Virus record (IMG/VR): IMGVR_UViG_3300032180_000029
Coordinates: 1-32,808 of that record
Reading direction: 5' to 3' (one strand)
DNA: 32,808 nt
Origin: a virus
Part shown: positions 15,101 to 23,504 of the stretch, one piece after another
Layout of the letters: each line of letters begins with the position of its first letter
How positions within the stretch are numbered: the stretch's first letter is position 1
Notes under the pieces: model-generated
What the model was told of the DNA's origin: nothing
The model's input: the letters and a program-made list of their open reading frames with translations, nothing else
The model's database searches: none
Translations under genes and position numbers: made by a program

Positions 15101-15538
15101 TCAGGGGCCGCCTTGCACCGGGGCGATCGGCGCGAGCCCGGACCCCTGGACATAGCCATATTGCAGGCTGAGCACGCTTCCGTCGACTTGGATCTGGATC
15201 GCGAGAAGCCAGGAACCGTCGGCCTGCTGGCCAAGCACCGCCGAGCATCCGTCGATACGATCGTCTTCCTCGAGCTGATTCTCAATGACGCCCGGAAGCT
15301 TCGCGAGATCGTCTTGCGTGCCCGACAGGTATTGGTCGATGCCCACGCCGCGCCCCGGATCGTCCGGATTGGAGCCCAGTGTTTGGATCAGCACATGCAA
15401 CACGTCTTGCTCGAGGGTCTGAAGATCGCTTGTCGTCTCGTTGCCATTCGGGTCGAGGTCGAGCACGCACACGGCGTCGGGCACCGTGATGGGAAGCAAC
15501 GCGGGCGGAACGATGCCGACGGGGGGCACGTTACTCAT
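15101..15538 (-). CDS. gp25/gpW-like baseplate wedge protein
   Basis: 145 residues with the core features of the lysozyme-like gp25 wedge family: a helix with LEQDVLHVLIQTLGSNPDDPGRG broken by a GSNP turn, then GIDQYLSG, and a helix ending IENQLEEDDRI, followed by beta strands. It forms the inner baseplate ring with J. Start overlaps the spike gene's stop (ATGA). Confidence 0.8.
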   Translation of the reverse strand: MSNVPPVGIVPPALLPITVPDAVCVLDLDPNGNETTSDLQTLEQDVLHVLIQTLGSNPDDPGRGVGIDQYLSGTQDDLAKLPGVIENQLEEDDRIDGCSAVLGQQADGSWLLAIQIQVDGSVLSLQYGYVQGSGLAPIAPVQGGP

Positions 15539-16779
15539 GCGGCCACCGTTTTGAGCGTCGAAGCTGGGGGTAGAGTTCCGACAGCCGCCGAAAGGGCTGC
15601 AGCGGGTGCCGCCATTGGCGTGAGGGGTCCCGTCGATGCGGCGAACATGGAGACAGCGAAGGTGCTGAGCGCCGTTTGGAGAGCGGTTGCCCAGGGGCCG
15701 AGGGCAAGGGGCGTGGCACCCCCTGCGAGAGCCACAAGCGGCGCCGAAGGCCCGACCCTGACGTCCACCGTCGCGTCAATCACGCGCTCGAGCGGCAGGC
15801 TCGTCGGGTCACACCCAAGGATGACCGGTTGCGGCGGCAGGATGCCCCCCTGCTCGACGAAGTGCACAAGCACAAGGCTCGAGGGCTTTAGCTTCGCGCT
15901 ATCGCCGCTCATGCCGGGCCAGAGCGACAGCGGGAGCGTGTCGGGCATGCCCGCCGCCGGGTTGACGGCCTGAAGGCTCAGGCGCCCGTCTGGGCCCTCG
16001 AGGGCGACGCGGTACTGATAGACCTTGAGCGCCGCGGTCCGCGCGAGTTCTCGAACCAGGTTCGTCAGCGCCGAAACGAGCCGGGTGACCGAGTTCTGCG
16101 CGCACCAGGCGGTCACCTTCGAACCGTTCGCGTCGAAGATCTGCTCGACGTCGCGCACCGTCGGCGTCGTCGTCCCCAGGCGCGTATCCGACAGGACCGT
16201 GCCGGGCATCACGAGCGCGTCTGACGTGAGCTCCGCGCGCTGTTGGATAGGATCCCAGTTGATGAGCGTCTGAGACGGATCGGGGACAGCCGGCAGTCTC
16301 GTCGCCACTTGCGTCACGCCCGTCAGATCGACGTACCAGTCCCGATCGCCGAAAACTCGGCTCGCTGGCCCCGCTGAGCGCATGAAGTCGACGCCGAGGA
16401 CCAGCGGGGTAGCGTCGATCACAGTCTCGAGCACGAGCCCCGCCGCGCCCGCGTAGACGGCCGTAGAAACGACCCCGTTATCGGCATGGTAATGGAGCGG
16501 CGGCACGGCCTTATCCCACCCGGCAGCGCCCGCGACGATGCGCACGGATGCCTTGCTGACGAAGGTCCCCGAGCCGCGGGGGTCAACCGTCCCGGTCAAG
16601 ACGCTCCCACCGACGGTGACGACGGCCGGCCCGGAGGTTTGGACGAGCGACGCATCGTCCGGGTCGAGCTCCGCGTCCACGATCCAGGCCCCTCGCCAGG
16701 GGTGAATCAGGCGCGCCGAAAGAATGCGGACGGGTGGCGCGCCAGCAAACGAAACGCTCGGGGGGACCGTGGGCATCAC
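15535..16779 (-). CDS. Baseplate hub/spike protein with OB-fold region
   Basis: 414 residues. The start is GTG 16779 (GTGA) or ATG 16776; the choice changes one residue. The N-terminal half is beta-rich with PVRILSARLIHPWRGAWIVD, resembling a hub or adaptor beta barrel. Around residues 255-330 a segment containing YRVALEGPDGRL, then LPLSLWPGMSG and LVLVHFVEQGG, fits the OB-fold of gpV/gp45-type spikes. The C-terminus is Ala-rich and helical. Mu-like phages encode hub and spike separately. Here one gene lies between the 191-residue tail protein and gp25, so it may combine roles. Confidence 0.6.
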   Translation of the reverse strand: MMPTVPPSVSFAGAPPVRILSARLIHPWRGAWIVDAELDPDDASLVQTSGPAVVTVGGSVLTGTVDPRGSGTFVSKASVRIVAGAAGWDKAVPPLHYHADNGVVSTAVYAGAAGLVLETVIDATPLVLGVDFMRSAGPASRVFGDRDWYVDLTGVTQVATRLPAVPDPSQTLINWDPIQQRAELTSDALVMPGTVLSDTRLGTTTPTVRDVEQIFDANGSKVTAWCAQNSVTRLVSALTNLVRELARTAALKVYQYRVALEGPDGRLSLQAVNPAAGMPDTLPLSLWPGMSGDSAKLKPSSLVLVHFVEQGGILPPQPVILGCDPTSLPLERVIDATVDVRVGPSAPLVALAGGATPLALGPWATALQTALSTFAVSMFAASTGPLTPMAAPAAALSAAVGTLPPASTLKTVAA

Positions 16780-17351
16780 CGCGCCCCCAAGGACTGACGT
16801 TCAGCTCGCAGCTTCTGCAGCTCGACGTCCTGGAGATCCTGAGCTGTCGGTGCGGGCTTGACGACGTCCGGGATCGTGGTCGATGGCTTCGGGGGCGCAG
16901 GCTTTGGCCGTCGCCACTGATAAAACTCGACGGTCCCGCGCCACGTCCCGAACTCATCATTGACCATCGGCGAAATCGATTTCACGACAACCGCAGTCAC
17001 GCCCAACGCCTTGAGCTCGGGGTGGTCGATTCCCATCGCGCTACTTGTGAGGGTGCCGCCCTGCGAGAATACGGGTTTCTTCAGCAGAACCTTGCGGACC
17101 TCGCGGAAGATGGCGAAGTCCGATTGCTTCCAGATCCACACTTCGAACTTTGCGGCCACGATCTCATCGCCCGTGGGCAGCAGCGTCGCCCAAGAGAGGA
17201 AGTTGCCCTTTTGTATCTGCCAGCCGAACACCTTTGTCGCATCGACGAGCAGCCAGCGCCCGGGCATCGTCTGGCCCGCCAGAGAGATCGTATCGACCTG
17301 CGGAAAGGCGGTGACTGTCGGGTTCGGGGCAACCGTATCGCTGAGAGGCAT
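16776..17351 (-). CDS. Tail/baseplate protein following the tape measure
   Basis: 191 residues. ATG 17351 shares one base with the tape measure stop. It is a beta-rich protein (PGRWLLVDATKVFGWQIQ, AAKFEVWIWKQ, WRGTVEFYQW) with a Pro-rich linker and a charged C-terminal helix. In Mu-like order this slot holds the DNA-circulation or baseplate-hub proteins, while other myoviruses have LysM-type tail initiators here. I recognise no LysM motif, so only a general tail-initiator role is inferred. Confidence 0.55.
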   Translation of the reverse strand: MPLSDTVAPNPTVTAFPQVDTISLAGQTMPGRWLLVDATKVFGWQIQKGNFLSWATLLPTGDEIVAAKFEVWIWKQSDFAIFREVRKVLLKKPVFSQGGTLTSSAMGIDHPELKALGVTAVVVKSISPMVNDEFGTWRGTVEFYQWRRPKPAPPKPSTTIPDVVKPAPTAQDLQDVELQKLRAERQSLGAR

Positions 17352-19438
17352 TACCCACCCGCCGCCGTTTGGGTTGGGATGCCGGCGCCGACAAGGGCTT
17401 CCTCGATCGCCTTGGTGAGCTGCGCGAGAAAGTCTGGGGAGCTGAGAGCCTTGGCCGTCTCCGCGCCTTTGCCGCCATCGGGGACTTGGATCTGGACGTT
17501 CAGAGTGATGGGGCCGCCGCCTCGGCCAGCCGTAGCCCCAGCCGCGCCAGGAGGCGCGCTCGGGGCCATCTCATTGACCGACTGCTGCGCGCCCCCCTGC
17601 TTCGCCTCGACGCCCTTGCCGTAGCCTTCGACCGTCTGCTTTCCGTAGCCCTCGAATATTTTGGATGGAGAGTGAATGCCGAGGAGATTCTTGAACGTCG
17701 TTTTGATGCTGTCGGCGACGCCGCCAATGGCCGCCTTTAGCGCATTCCATGCGTTGCGGATCCCCTCGGTGATCCCTTCGATCAATTGCTTGCCGAGCTC
17801 CGCAGCAGCGGTCCGCATCCTGTCACCGAAGCCCTCCACCGTCGCTTGCAAGTCCGTGAAGAACCCGACCACCTTGCCGATCGCGGCGAAGGCGGCGACG
17901 AAGCCGGCGACGACGATCGTTGCCCCGGCCAGCGCAACCCCGACTGCGCCGATCGCCACTTTTACCGCGGTGATGGCATCGTTGACCGAGATGAGCCCGA
18001 AGAGCTTGGCCTTCGTGTCGAGGATGCCGCGGCGCCATTTGATGAAGGCGATGTCCGCCTGATAGGTCCAGATGATGAGCTGTTTGATCGCCTTTTTCGC
18101 GAAGTCCGCGCCGCTCGCGGCTCCTCCCACAAGATCGTTTCCAAGGTCCGTGACGATGTCCTTCAGAGCCGCACCCGCGACGGTGTTGTCCGTGAAAAGA
18201 TCAGTAAGCGAGGTGAAGGCCCGCAGAAGCGGCTCGAGGTTGACGCCCGTCGTGAGCGCGGCAAGCGTCTCGTGAAACTTGAGCTTGATCACGTCCCAAT
18301 CGAGCATCTTGCGAAGGTTGATCGAGGCGAAGCGCGTCTCGATAGCCGTCCGAATCGCCTTCGCCCCTTGATTGACGTCCGTCCAGCCCGCGAGCAGCTG
18401 AAATCGAGCGTCGTTTAGTCCAATCTTGAGTTGCTTCGAAAGGTTGCCGGCGACGTCCTCGAAAGTGATACCCGTGCCCTGGAGCTCGAAGCGTCCGAGG
18501 CCCATGCGGCCCCACGTTTTGCTCCGCTCGATGATCTCTTGGATCTTCGAGCCTGCGGTCTTGCCCATCGCCTCCGAGGCCTGAGCGACAGCGTTGAACG
18601 TGTCGACGATGCCCTGCCCGCCGATCCGAGTGCCGAGCATCGAGCGAGTCATCGTGAGCGCAAGCTCATTGAGCTCGGCCTTCGGGGTCGCGAGCTTCTG
18701 AGCGAGGGCGTCCACCTGGTGACCGAGGGCGTTCGCGTTGGAAGCGCTGCCGCCGGCCGCCTCGCGCATAAGTCCCATCGTCCGAGCCGCGTTTGCCCCC
18801 TCGACCACGAAGCGCGCGAAGGCGATCGTTCCCGCAACGACCGCCGCCGTCAGGCCAATCACTGCCGCTGCAGCAGCAGCTACAGCAGCCACCATCAGGG
18901 TTGCACCGACGGCGAGAGCTCCCTCGGCTGTCGTCATACCTCCCAGGACGCCTTTGAGTCCCTCTAGCTTCTCGCGGAGCTCCGAGACGGGGCCCCCGAC
19001 CTTACGGACCGCATCGGCAGTCGCCTTCGACGACTCGGTGTGCTTGAGCAATGCGTCCGCCGCACGCTTAACGGCATCGCGCTCCTTTTGGGCCTGCTCG
19101 GCGAGCTTAGACTTCGCTGCCTTCTCCTTCTCGGCGCGTGCGTCACGTTGCTGCTTCGTCAAATGCTCGTAGGTCGTGCCTTGCTTGACGAGCTGCAGGT
19201 TCGCGCGCGACATCGCGTCTCGCTCGGCATCTACCTTTGCCTTGAGCTGCGACCGAGCCTCTTTGACGTCATCACTTGCGCCTCGAAGTGAACGAAGAGC
19301 CGAGCCGTAATTCTTGACTGCCTCTTGGGAGGCGAAGATCTTGGCGCGCAGCGCCTCAAGGTCGGACGCCGCCTCTTTTGCGCCCGGCGCTTCGGTCGGG
19401 ATGGCAATCGCGAAACTTGCAGTTTTCTCGGTCGCCAT
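17351..19438 (-). CDS. Tail tape measure protein
   Basis: 695 residues. The N-terminal third is coiled-coil rich (Lys/Glu/Ala heptads, about residues 50-150). Strongly hydrophobic Ala/Val stretches follow near 175-210 and again near 485-520. The segment GIHSPSKIFEGYG is the hallmark H-S-P-S motif near the C-terminus of many tape measures. It sets tail length and is ejected into the host envelope; by the usual rule of about 1.5 angstrom per residue, a tail near 100 nm is expected. It begins 1 base after the frameshifted chaperone's stop. Confidence 0.9.
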   Translation of the reverse strand: MATEKTASFAIAIPTEAPGAKEAASDLEALRAKIFASQEAVKNYGSALRSLRGASDDVKEARSQLKAKVDAERDAMSRANLQLVKQGTTYEHLTKQQRDARAEKEKAAKSKLAEQAQKERDAVKRAADALLKHTESSKATADAVRKVGGPVSELREKLEGLKGVLGGMTTAEGALAVGATLMVAAVAAAAAAVIGLTAAVVAGTIAFARFVVEGANAARTMGLMREAAGGSASNANALGHQVDALAQKLATPKAELNELALTMTRSMLGTRIGGQGIVDTFNAVAQASEAMGKTAGSKIQEIIERSKTWGRMGLGRFELQGTGITFEDVAGNLSKQLKIGLNDARFQLLAGWTDVNQGAKAIRTAIETRFASINLRKMLDWDVIKLKFHETLAALTTGVNLEPLLRAFTSLTDLFTDNTVAGAALKDIVTDLGNDLVGGAASGADFAKKAIKQLIIWTYQADIAFIKWRRGILDTKAKLFGLISVNDAITAVKVAIGAVGVALAGATIVVAGFVAAFAAIGKVVGFFTDLQATVEGFGDRMRTAAAELGKQLIEGITEGIRNAWNALKAAIGGVADSIKTTFKNLLGIHSPSKIFEGYGKQTVEGYGKGVEAKQGGAQQSVNEMAPSAPPGAAGATAGRGGGPITLNVQIQVPDGGKGAETAKALSSPDFLAQLTKAIEEALVGAGIPTQTAAGG

Positions 19439-19439
19439 T

Positions 19440-19613
19440 TCACTTCCCTACGAGCGCCTTTGCGATGATCCCGATGTACTTTATCGCGTCTCCCAGAAGA
19501 AGAGCACCAACGAACGCCTTGTCATCTTCGGGGCCCTCGGGGGAGCGGTACGCCATGAGGCACTCCCCTACGAGCCAATGATTGTGCATCGCCTGCGCGC
19601 GCAGGCTGGCTAT
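19440..19613 (-). CDS. -1 frameshift extension of the tail assembly chaperone (gpGT-type)
   Basis: Read in the -1 frame after the slippery heptamer, 57 sense codons (ATA first) run without a stop to TGA at 19442-19440, ending 1 base before the tape measure ATG. The added domain contains LVGECLMAYRSPEG, DDKAFVGALLLGD and a helical end. The fusion of 138 + 57 = 195 residues matches the G/GT arrangement known from lambda and most long-tailed phages, where a minor frameshift product chaperones the tape measure. An internal ATG at 19589 lacks an obvious ribosome site, so frameshifting is the more likely route. Confidence 0.8.
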   Translation of the reverse strand: MASLRAQAMHNHWLVGECLMAYRSPEGPEDDKAFVGALLLGDAIKYIGIIAKALVGK

Positions 19614-19619
19614 TTTCCC
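19591..19619 (-). promoter_or_regulatory. Programmed -1 ribosomal frameshift signal
   Basis: On the - strand, G GGA AAA (19619-19613) is in the correct phase (GCG GGA AAA TAG). The stop follows immediately, and a 6-base spacer leads to the perfect palindrome GCCTGCGCGCGCAGGC (19606-19591), able to form a GC-only hairpin with a 6-bp stem and 4-base loop. Slippery X XXY YYZ heptamer, short spacer and stem-loop are the standard parts of -1 frameshift sites. Confidence 0.85.
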
Positions 19620-20026
19620 GCCTTCGCCTCCCCTTTGGCTGCGGACATCTCTTGGAGAACTCCCGCGCAGATCCAGGCCACTTGCACGTGCTCACGAAAG
19701 AGACGTTGCGCGGTCTCTCGGTCGGGCACGATGACGGAGGGCAGGACGAACTGGAAAACGTCCTCCTCGGTCACCGTTCCGGCAGAGCCCTTCGCGTTGA
19801 AGGCCTTGTGCTTGATGAACTCCGCGAGCCGTAGGACGAAGTTACCGAGCTCGTTCGATACGATATCGAACTTGACGCCGCGCGCTCCGATCTCCTCGGT
19901 GTACTTCGCTTCGAGCTCGAGCTCTTCGAGGCGACGGAGCTTTGCTTTTGCTTCGCGTGCGGCTTGCCTCTTTGCCTTGTCTTCCTCGAGCCGAGCGAGC
20001 TTCGCGTCGAGGTCTTCGTCGGTCAT
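19610..20026 (-). CDS. Tail assembly chaperone (gpG-like, zero-frame product)
   Basis: 138 residues from ATG 20026 (ATGA). The N-terminal 45 residues are a charged coiled coil; the rest is helical with FVLRLAEFIKHKAF and VWICAGVLQEM-like helices. It lies between tube and tape measure genes, the invariant slot of the tail chaperone in long-tailed phages. It ends in the slippery site G GGA AAA directly before TAG, so a fraction of ribosomes should make the longer form. Sequence similarity to known gpG proteins is not evident by eye; the assignment comes from position, size and frameshift. Confidence 0.8.
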   Translation of the reverse strand: MTDEDLDAKLARLEEDKAKRQAAREAKAKLRRLEELELEAKYTEEIGARGVKFDIVSNELGNFVLRLAEFIKHKAFNAKGSAGTVTEEDVFQFVLPSVIVPDRETAQRLFREHVQVAWICAGVLQEMSAAKGEAKAGK

Positions 20027-20517
20027 GTCCGCTCCGCGGGTAACTTCAGTTGCGCCGAGACCTTTGGCTTGCCGCTCCCGCTCGTGAACGCGAAAACGAG
20101 GCGCACCCATCGATAGGTGCACGCGCGCTCGGCGAGGATCAGCGCGTTCGCTCCTGAGGACACAGCCTTCGATGTCGCCTGGGCGCCCGCACCAACATCC
20201 CAGAAGCTCAGCGTTTGCCAATTGGATGCGTCGCCCAAGTCGGTACCAAGGACCGATGCTCCTCCGCCCTCCGAGCTACTACGATGCGAGCAGGCTTGAA
20301 GGGTGAGCGTTCCGGCGAGGGTAGAGGCGGCGAGCGTAGAAAACTCAATGCTGAACGCATCGCAATCGCCCACGAATACCGGAACGCTCGTGAACGCCGC
20401 GGACGTGGTGACTGTTGCCCCGTCGAAGGGGTTGTTCGGGTTGGCTCCCGTCAGGTTACCGTTCACGTCGGCGACCGCGGGAAATAGAGTGTTGGCCGTG
20501 CGGAGCGTCTTGCTCAT
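20023..20517 (-). CDS. Beta-rich tail protein, 164 aa
   Basis: Starts at ATG 20517 and ends with a TGA overlapping the chaperone start. Gly/Ser/Thr-rich strands (FSIEFSTLAASTLAGTLTL, NWQTLSFWDV, YRWVRLVFAF) suggest a beta-sandwich of the kind that decorates phage tails or capsids. It sits between tube and chaperone, where most myoviruses have no extra gene. A tail decoration protein is plausible, but no family was recognised. Confidence 0.55.
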   Translation of the reverse strand: MSKTLRTANTLFPAVADVNGNLTGANPNNPFDGATVTTSAAFTSVPVFVGDCDAFSIEFSTLAASTLAGTLTLQACSHRSSSEGGGASVLGTDLGDASNWQTLSFWDVGAGAQATSKAVSSGANALILAERACTYRWVRLVFAFTSGSGKPKVSAQLKLPAERT

Positions 20518-20523
20518 GCGGCC

Positions 20524-21036
20524 TCAGAGAAGAGATCGGATCTGGCTCCAGAGCTGCAGCGGCACGCCGTTGGACGTCTTGAAGACCGCGATCGCTTTGC
20601 AGGTGAGCACTGTCACGAGATAGGGCCCCCCGTCCTCGGAGAACTCCTGATCTTCCTCGACTTCCTCGATCACGCATCCGCCGATGACGGTCGAGGAAGG
20701 GAGCGAGATCGTCCCGGGCTCGTTCAGGGTGAGCAGATAGTCGAAGGACGCGTCACCGTAGGAGCCGAGCCCGAGGGCCGTCAGCTCCGTCGCGAGGCCT
20801 TGCTCCCACGAGTCGCGAGAGAGCGTGAAGGAGACGGACTCGACGCGGTAAACGCCCGACGTAATTCCAAGCGGCGTGCCATCTTGTGCAGCCGACGGGA
20901 CGTAGATTCGCTTGCGAGATTCCTTGTAATTGACCTTCGTGATCCCCTTGTACGGGAACCCGTTGAAAAAGTGCGCACACGACGTCCACGAGTACGGAAC
21001 GTTGTTGACGCGGGTGACGAGGTTCGGATCGGGCAT
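20524..21036 (-). CDS. Tail tube protein
   Basis: 170 residues, directly after the sheath gene, 3 bases from its stop. It is beta-rich with a central ESVSFTLSRDSWEQGLATEL segment and late strands (YLVTVLTCKAIAV) consistent with the tube/Hcp-like fold that polymerises inside the sheath. The start ATG 21036 is the first available. The call rests on synteny (sheath, tube, chaperone, tape measure) and size. Confidence 0.75.
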   Translation of the reverse strand: MPDPNLVTRVNNVPYSWTSCAHFFNGFPYKGITKVNYKESRKRIYVPSAAQDGTPLGITSGVYRVESVSFTLSRDSWEQGLATELTALGLGSYGDASFDYLLTLNEPGTISLPSSTVIGGCVIEEVEEDQEFSEDGGPYLVTVLTCKAIAVFKTSNGVPLQLWSQIRSLL

Positions 21037-21039
21037 GGA

Positions 21040-22509
21040 TCACGCTGCGATCTGGAGGGTCTTCGAAAACTCCGAAGTGACGACATAGCCCTTGATATAG
21101 GCCTTGGCGACGATGCTCACGAGCGCGTGCACCGTGGCGGGAATCACCGATAGGTCGTCGGTGCGAGATAGCGAGAAGAGCGATTGCGACACCTGCCCCT
21201 TGAGAGCTTGCTGGAGCTGTCCGTTGACGAGAGCCTCGATCGCACTCGCGTCACTTTCGAGGATGGTCACCGCTCCGGTGTTAGGGTCCTTCTTCGGATT
21301 CTTCGAAACACCCCGCGAGAGCTGTTTGGTGAGCTGCGCCCACGCGATCGTGCACGCGCGATTCATCACGCGAATGTGCTGCAAATACACGAAGTCGCCG
21401 CCCGTCGCCTGAATCGTGTTGGCGTTCGTGACGTATGCGCCGTCTGGCCCTCCCGCGGCAAAGGTGCGGAGCGTCGTAACGCGGAGCCCGTCGAGGTTAG
21501 GGAAAAGGTTCTCGTCGTGGTCTAGGGGATTACCTGCCGCGTCGAAAACCCGGAATCCGGGGCACGGGCCATCCGCGACATACGCCGGGTCGCGTCCGAT
21601 TGGGATCGACATGGCGCGCGCGGCGAGTGCAAGCGATGTCGGGCGCTTGAGGTTCAGGCCAGTGATGGGGCTCGGCAGGTGACCCCCATCGGCGCCCACG
21701 CACATGCGGATGCTCGTCTGGCCTGTCACGAGCGTTGTCACCGCCGTCGTGTAGGCAGCTTCGGTCTCGGCTGTCGGCTCGGGTTCGTTCTTGAATCGCG
21801 TGTTGTGCAGGGCAAACTTGAACTGCCCTTGCCCCTCGATCCCGGCGAGAAAGGTGTCCACGACCCCCACGGTGTTCGTGTCGAAGACGCCGTCGATGAG
21901 CACGCCTTCCCAAGCAATCCGCGTATTGCCTAGAGCCGTCAGCGACGCGCCGAGGTCCGCATTGGTCGAAAGCGCACGCTCAGTGAAGACGCTCCAGCTA
22001 TCCCCCGCGATGAGCGTCCCGGCGCTGAGGGCGAAGGAAACGCCCGAGTTCGGAATCGTGAGCGTATTGAGCGTCCCAAGCGCCTGCGTCCCCGAGAACG
22101 TCGAGCCATCGAGAGCGTACTGGTAGGTGACGCCCGTAACACCGATCGTTCCTCCCGCGATGATCTTGACAACCACCTGGTAATGCTCGAGAGGCGCGGT
22201 CGCGCCCGCCGTCGGAACGCTCGTTCCGGTAACGTTGCTCGTGATCGTCCCATACGTGGCTGCCTGGCTCTGAACGGAACGCAGAAGGACCACGGGCTGA
22301 TTCGCCGTGTCGATCACGTAGGCTCCATACTCGACGAGGGGCCCGTATCCGAACGTCGAAAGGGCCGTGTCGCTCCGCGAATAGGACGCCGGCAGGTTCT
22401 GCGAGCCCGTCTGGCTTCCCGCGATAATCGCGAGCACGCCAGCTACGGATGCGGGTGCCGAGCCGACGTTCGTCTGAACCTTGTTAATGGTGACGCTGGG
22501 CAAAGGCAT
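21040..22509 (-). CDS. Contractile tail sheath protein with inserted beta domain
   Basis: 489 residues, ATG 22509. The N-terminus (PSVTINKVQTNVGSAPASV, then FGYGPLVEYGAYVID) and the C-terminus (a helix-rich part with IEALVNGQLQQAL, then strands around HALVSIVAKAYIKGYVV) fit phage sheath proteins, whose termini interlock between rings. Residues about 85-177 form an extra beta unit with VTYQYALDGSTFSG and LSAGTLIAGDSW, also found in the head connector of this phage. Sheath contraction drives the tube through the envelope. Neighbours are a terminator-like protein upstream and the tube downstream. Confidence 0.85.
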   Translation of the reverse strand: MPLPSVTINKVQTNVGSAPASVAGVLAIIAGSQTGSQNLPASYSRSDTALSTFGYGPLVEYGAYVIDTANQPVVLLRSVQSQAATYGTITSNVTGTSVPTAGATAPLEHYQVVVKIIAGGTIGVTGVTYQYALDGSTFSGTQALGTLNTLTIPNSGVSFALSAGTLIAGDSWSVFTERALSTNADLGASLTALGNTRIAWEGVLIDGVFDTNTVGVVDTFLAGIEGQGQFKFALHNTRFKNEPEPTAETEAAYTTAVTTLVTGQTSIRMCVGADGGHLPSPITGLNLKRPTSLALAARAMSIPIGRDPAYVADGPCPGFRVFDAAGNPLDHDENLFPNLDGLRVTTLRTFAAGGPDGAYVTNANTIQATGGDFVYLQHIRVMNRACTIAWAQLTKQLSRGVSKNPKKDPNTGAVTILESDASAIEALVNGQLQQALKGQVSQSLFSLSRTDDLSVIPATVHALVSIVAKAYIKGYVVTSEFSKTLQIAA

Positions 22510-22512
22510 GGG

Positions 22513-23103
22513 TCAGCTCACCGTCGAGCGGCTCACAACCGCGGTAGGCGTCGCGACGTCCGTCGCCGGGTAGAAGAGCGGGCCGCGGAGCTCGAAGTTG
22601 CAGCAGAGCGCCTCGCCGAATCCTCGCTCCTGGGGAGGAGAGATGCGTTCAACTTCCCATCCCTTCACGAAGCAATCGGCAAGCTGGGAGATGCGGACCG
22701 CCGCGAGCACTTGCTCGAGCAGGATTTCCGTTTGCTCATTCTGCAGGAGTTCGTCGTCCGGATCGGTGAGGTCGGGCGCTGCCCAAAGCGCGACAGCCGC
22801 CGGACGCGTCCAGCCCGCTTGCTCCTTTGGGTTGAACCCGCCCGCCGTGCCCTGAAAGTTCGTGGTGTTGTGCGCGAAGGGAGAGTGGATCCGGCCGTAC
22901 GCGCGCGAGCGAAGCTGCTGCTCGCCGTGAAATTCGCCGAGAACGAAGACTACGCGACTCGCGCCGCCGGGCCCCTGATTGTCTTGCCGGTACCAGGCGC
23001 GCAACCCGTAGTCCACGTTGACCCCGATCTCCTGATCGGCGAAGTAGGCTTGCACGCCTTGGACGAGTTGCGTGAAACCGCTCTGCACGTGAAGGAGCGT
23101 CAT
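22513..23103 (-). CDS. Probable tail terminator/completion protein
   Basis: 196 residues. ATG 23103 overlaps the upstream gene's stop (ATGA); a longer upstream extension is out of keeping with the overlap pattern. It is an alpha/beta protein with GVNVDYGLRAWYRQDN, VVFVLGEF and a helical NEQTEILLEQVLAAVR. It lies between the gpG-like protein and the sheath, the usual place of the gpU/gp37-type terminator that caps the tail and joins it to the head. Family resemblance is only general. Confidence 0.6.
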   Translation of the reverse strand: MTLLHVQSGFTQLVQGVQAYFADQEIGVNVDYGLRAWYRQDNQGPGGASRVVFVLGEFHGEQQLRSRAYGRIHSPFAHNTTNFQGTAGGFNPKEQAGWTRPAAVALWAAPDLTDPDDELLQNEQTEILLEQVLAAVRISQLADCFVKGWEVERISPPQERGFGEALCCNFELRGPLFYPATDVATPTAVVSRSTVS

Positions 23104-23504
23104 GCCGACACCCTCGCTTGCACTTCGGCGCGCGCGGCCTCGAGGATCGCCTTGCGAACGCTCTCGGGGATTTCCGCCCCCGCGTCGGGGATCACTTGCC
23201 GGCGCACGCCGCCATGGGTTGCGCCGAAATGGTGGAAGACGTCCGGACCGGTCAGTGTGATGCGGACCACATTGCCAGACGCGCGGGCGTGCACGTGATC
23301 GCCCGCGTGCTGAAGCGGGGCGCCGCCGTCTTTTCGCTTTGGCCACGGACGGCCCTCGGGGTCCTGACCCGCCTTGGCCGTTCGCCTGATCTGCGACTCG
23401 AGGAGCGGCGCCGCGCGCTTGGCAATGGCCTCGGCGATGTTGCCGCGATCGAGCCCGCGAAGCGTCTCGATGATCTCGTCGAGATGAGCGAAAGACGCGC
23501 TCAC
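23100..23504 (-). CDS. gpG-like virion morphogenesis protein
   Basis: 134 residues from GTG 23504 (GTGA). The pattern of early helices (LDEIIETLRGL, AIAKRAAPLLE), a GRPWPKRKDGG loop, VVRITLTGPDVFHHFGATHGG and a closing P-E-S-V-R-K-A-I helix is typical of Mu gpG/HK97 gp10-type proteins that act at the head-tail junction. It lies between connector and terminator genes, consistent with tail attachment. Confidence 0.75.
   Translation of the reverse strand: MSASFAHLDEIIETLRGLDRGNIAEAIAKRAAPLLESQIRRTAKAGQDPEGRPWPKRKDGGAPLQHAGDHVHARASGNVVRITLTGPDVFHHFGATHGGVRRQVIPDAGAEIPESVRKAILEAARAEVQARVSA

Noticed and set aside
13152-15248. 698-residue ORF read as one large tail protein
   Set aside because: The first part is antiphase to the J gene and Arg-rich. 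Only the part from ATG 13961, coupled to the J stop, looks like a real protein.
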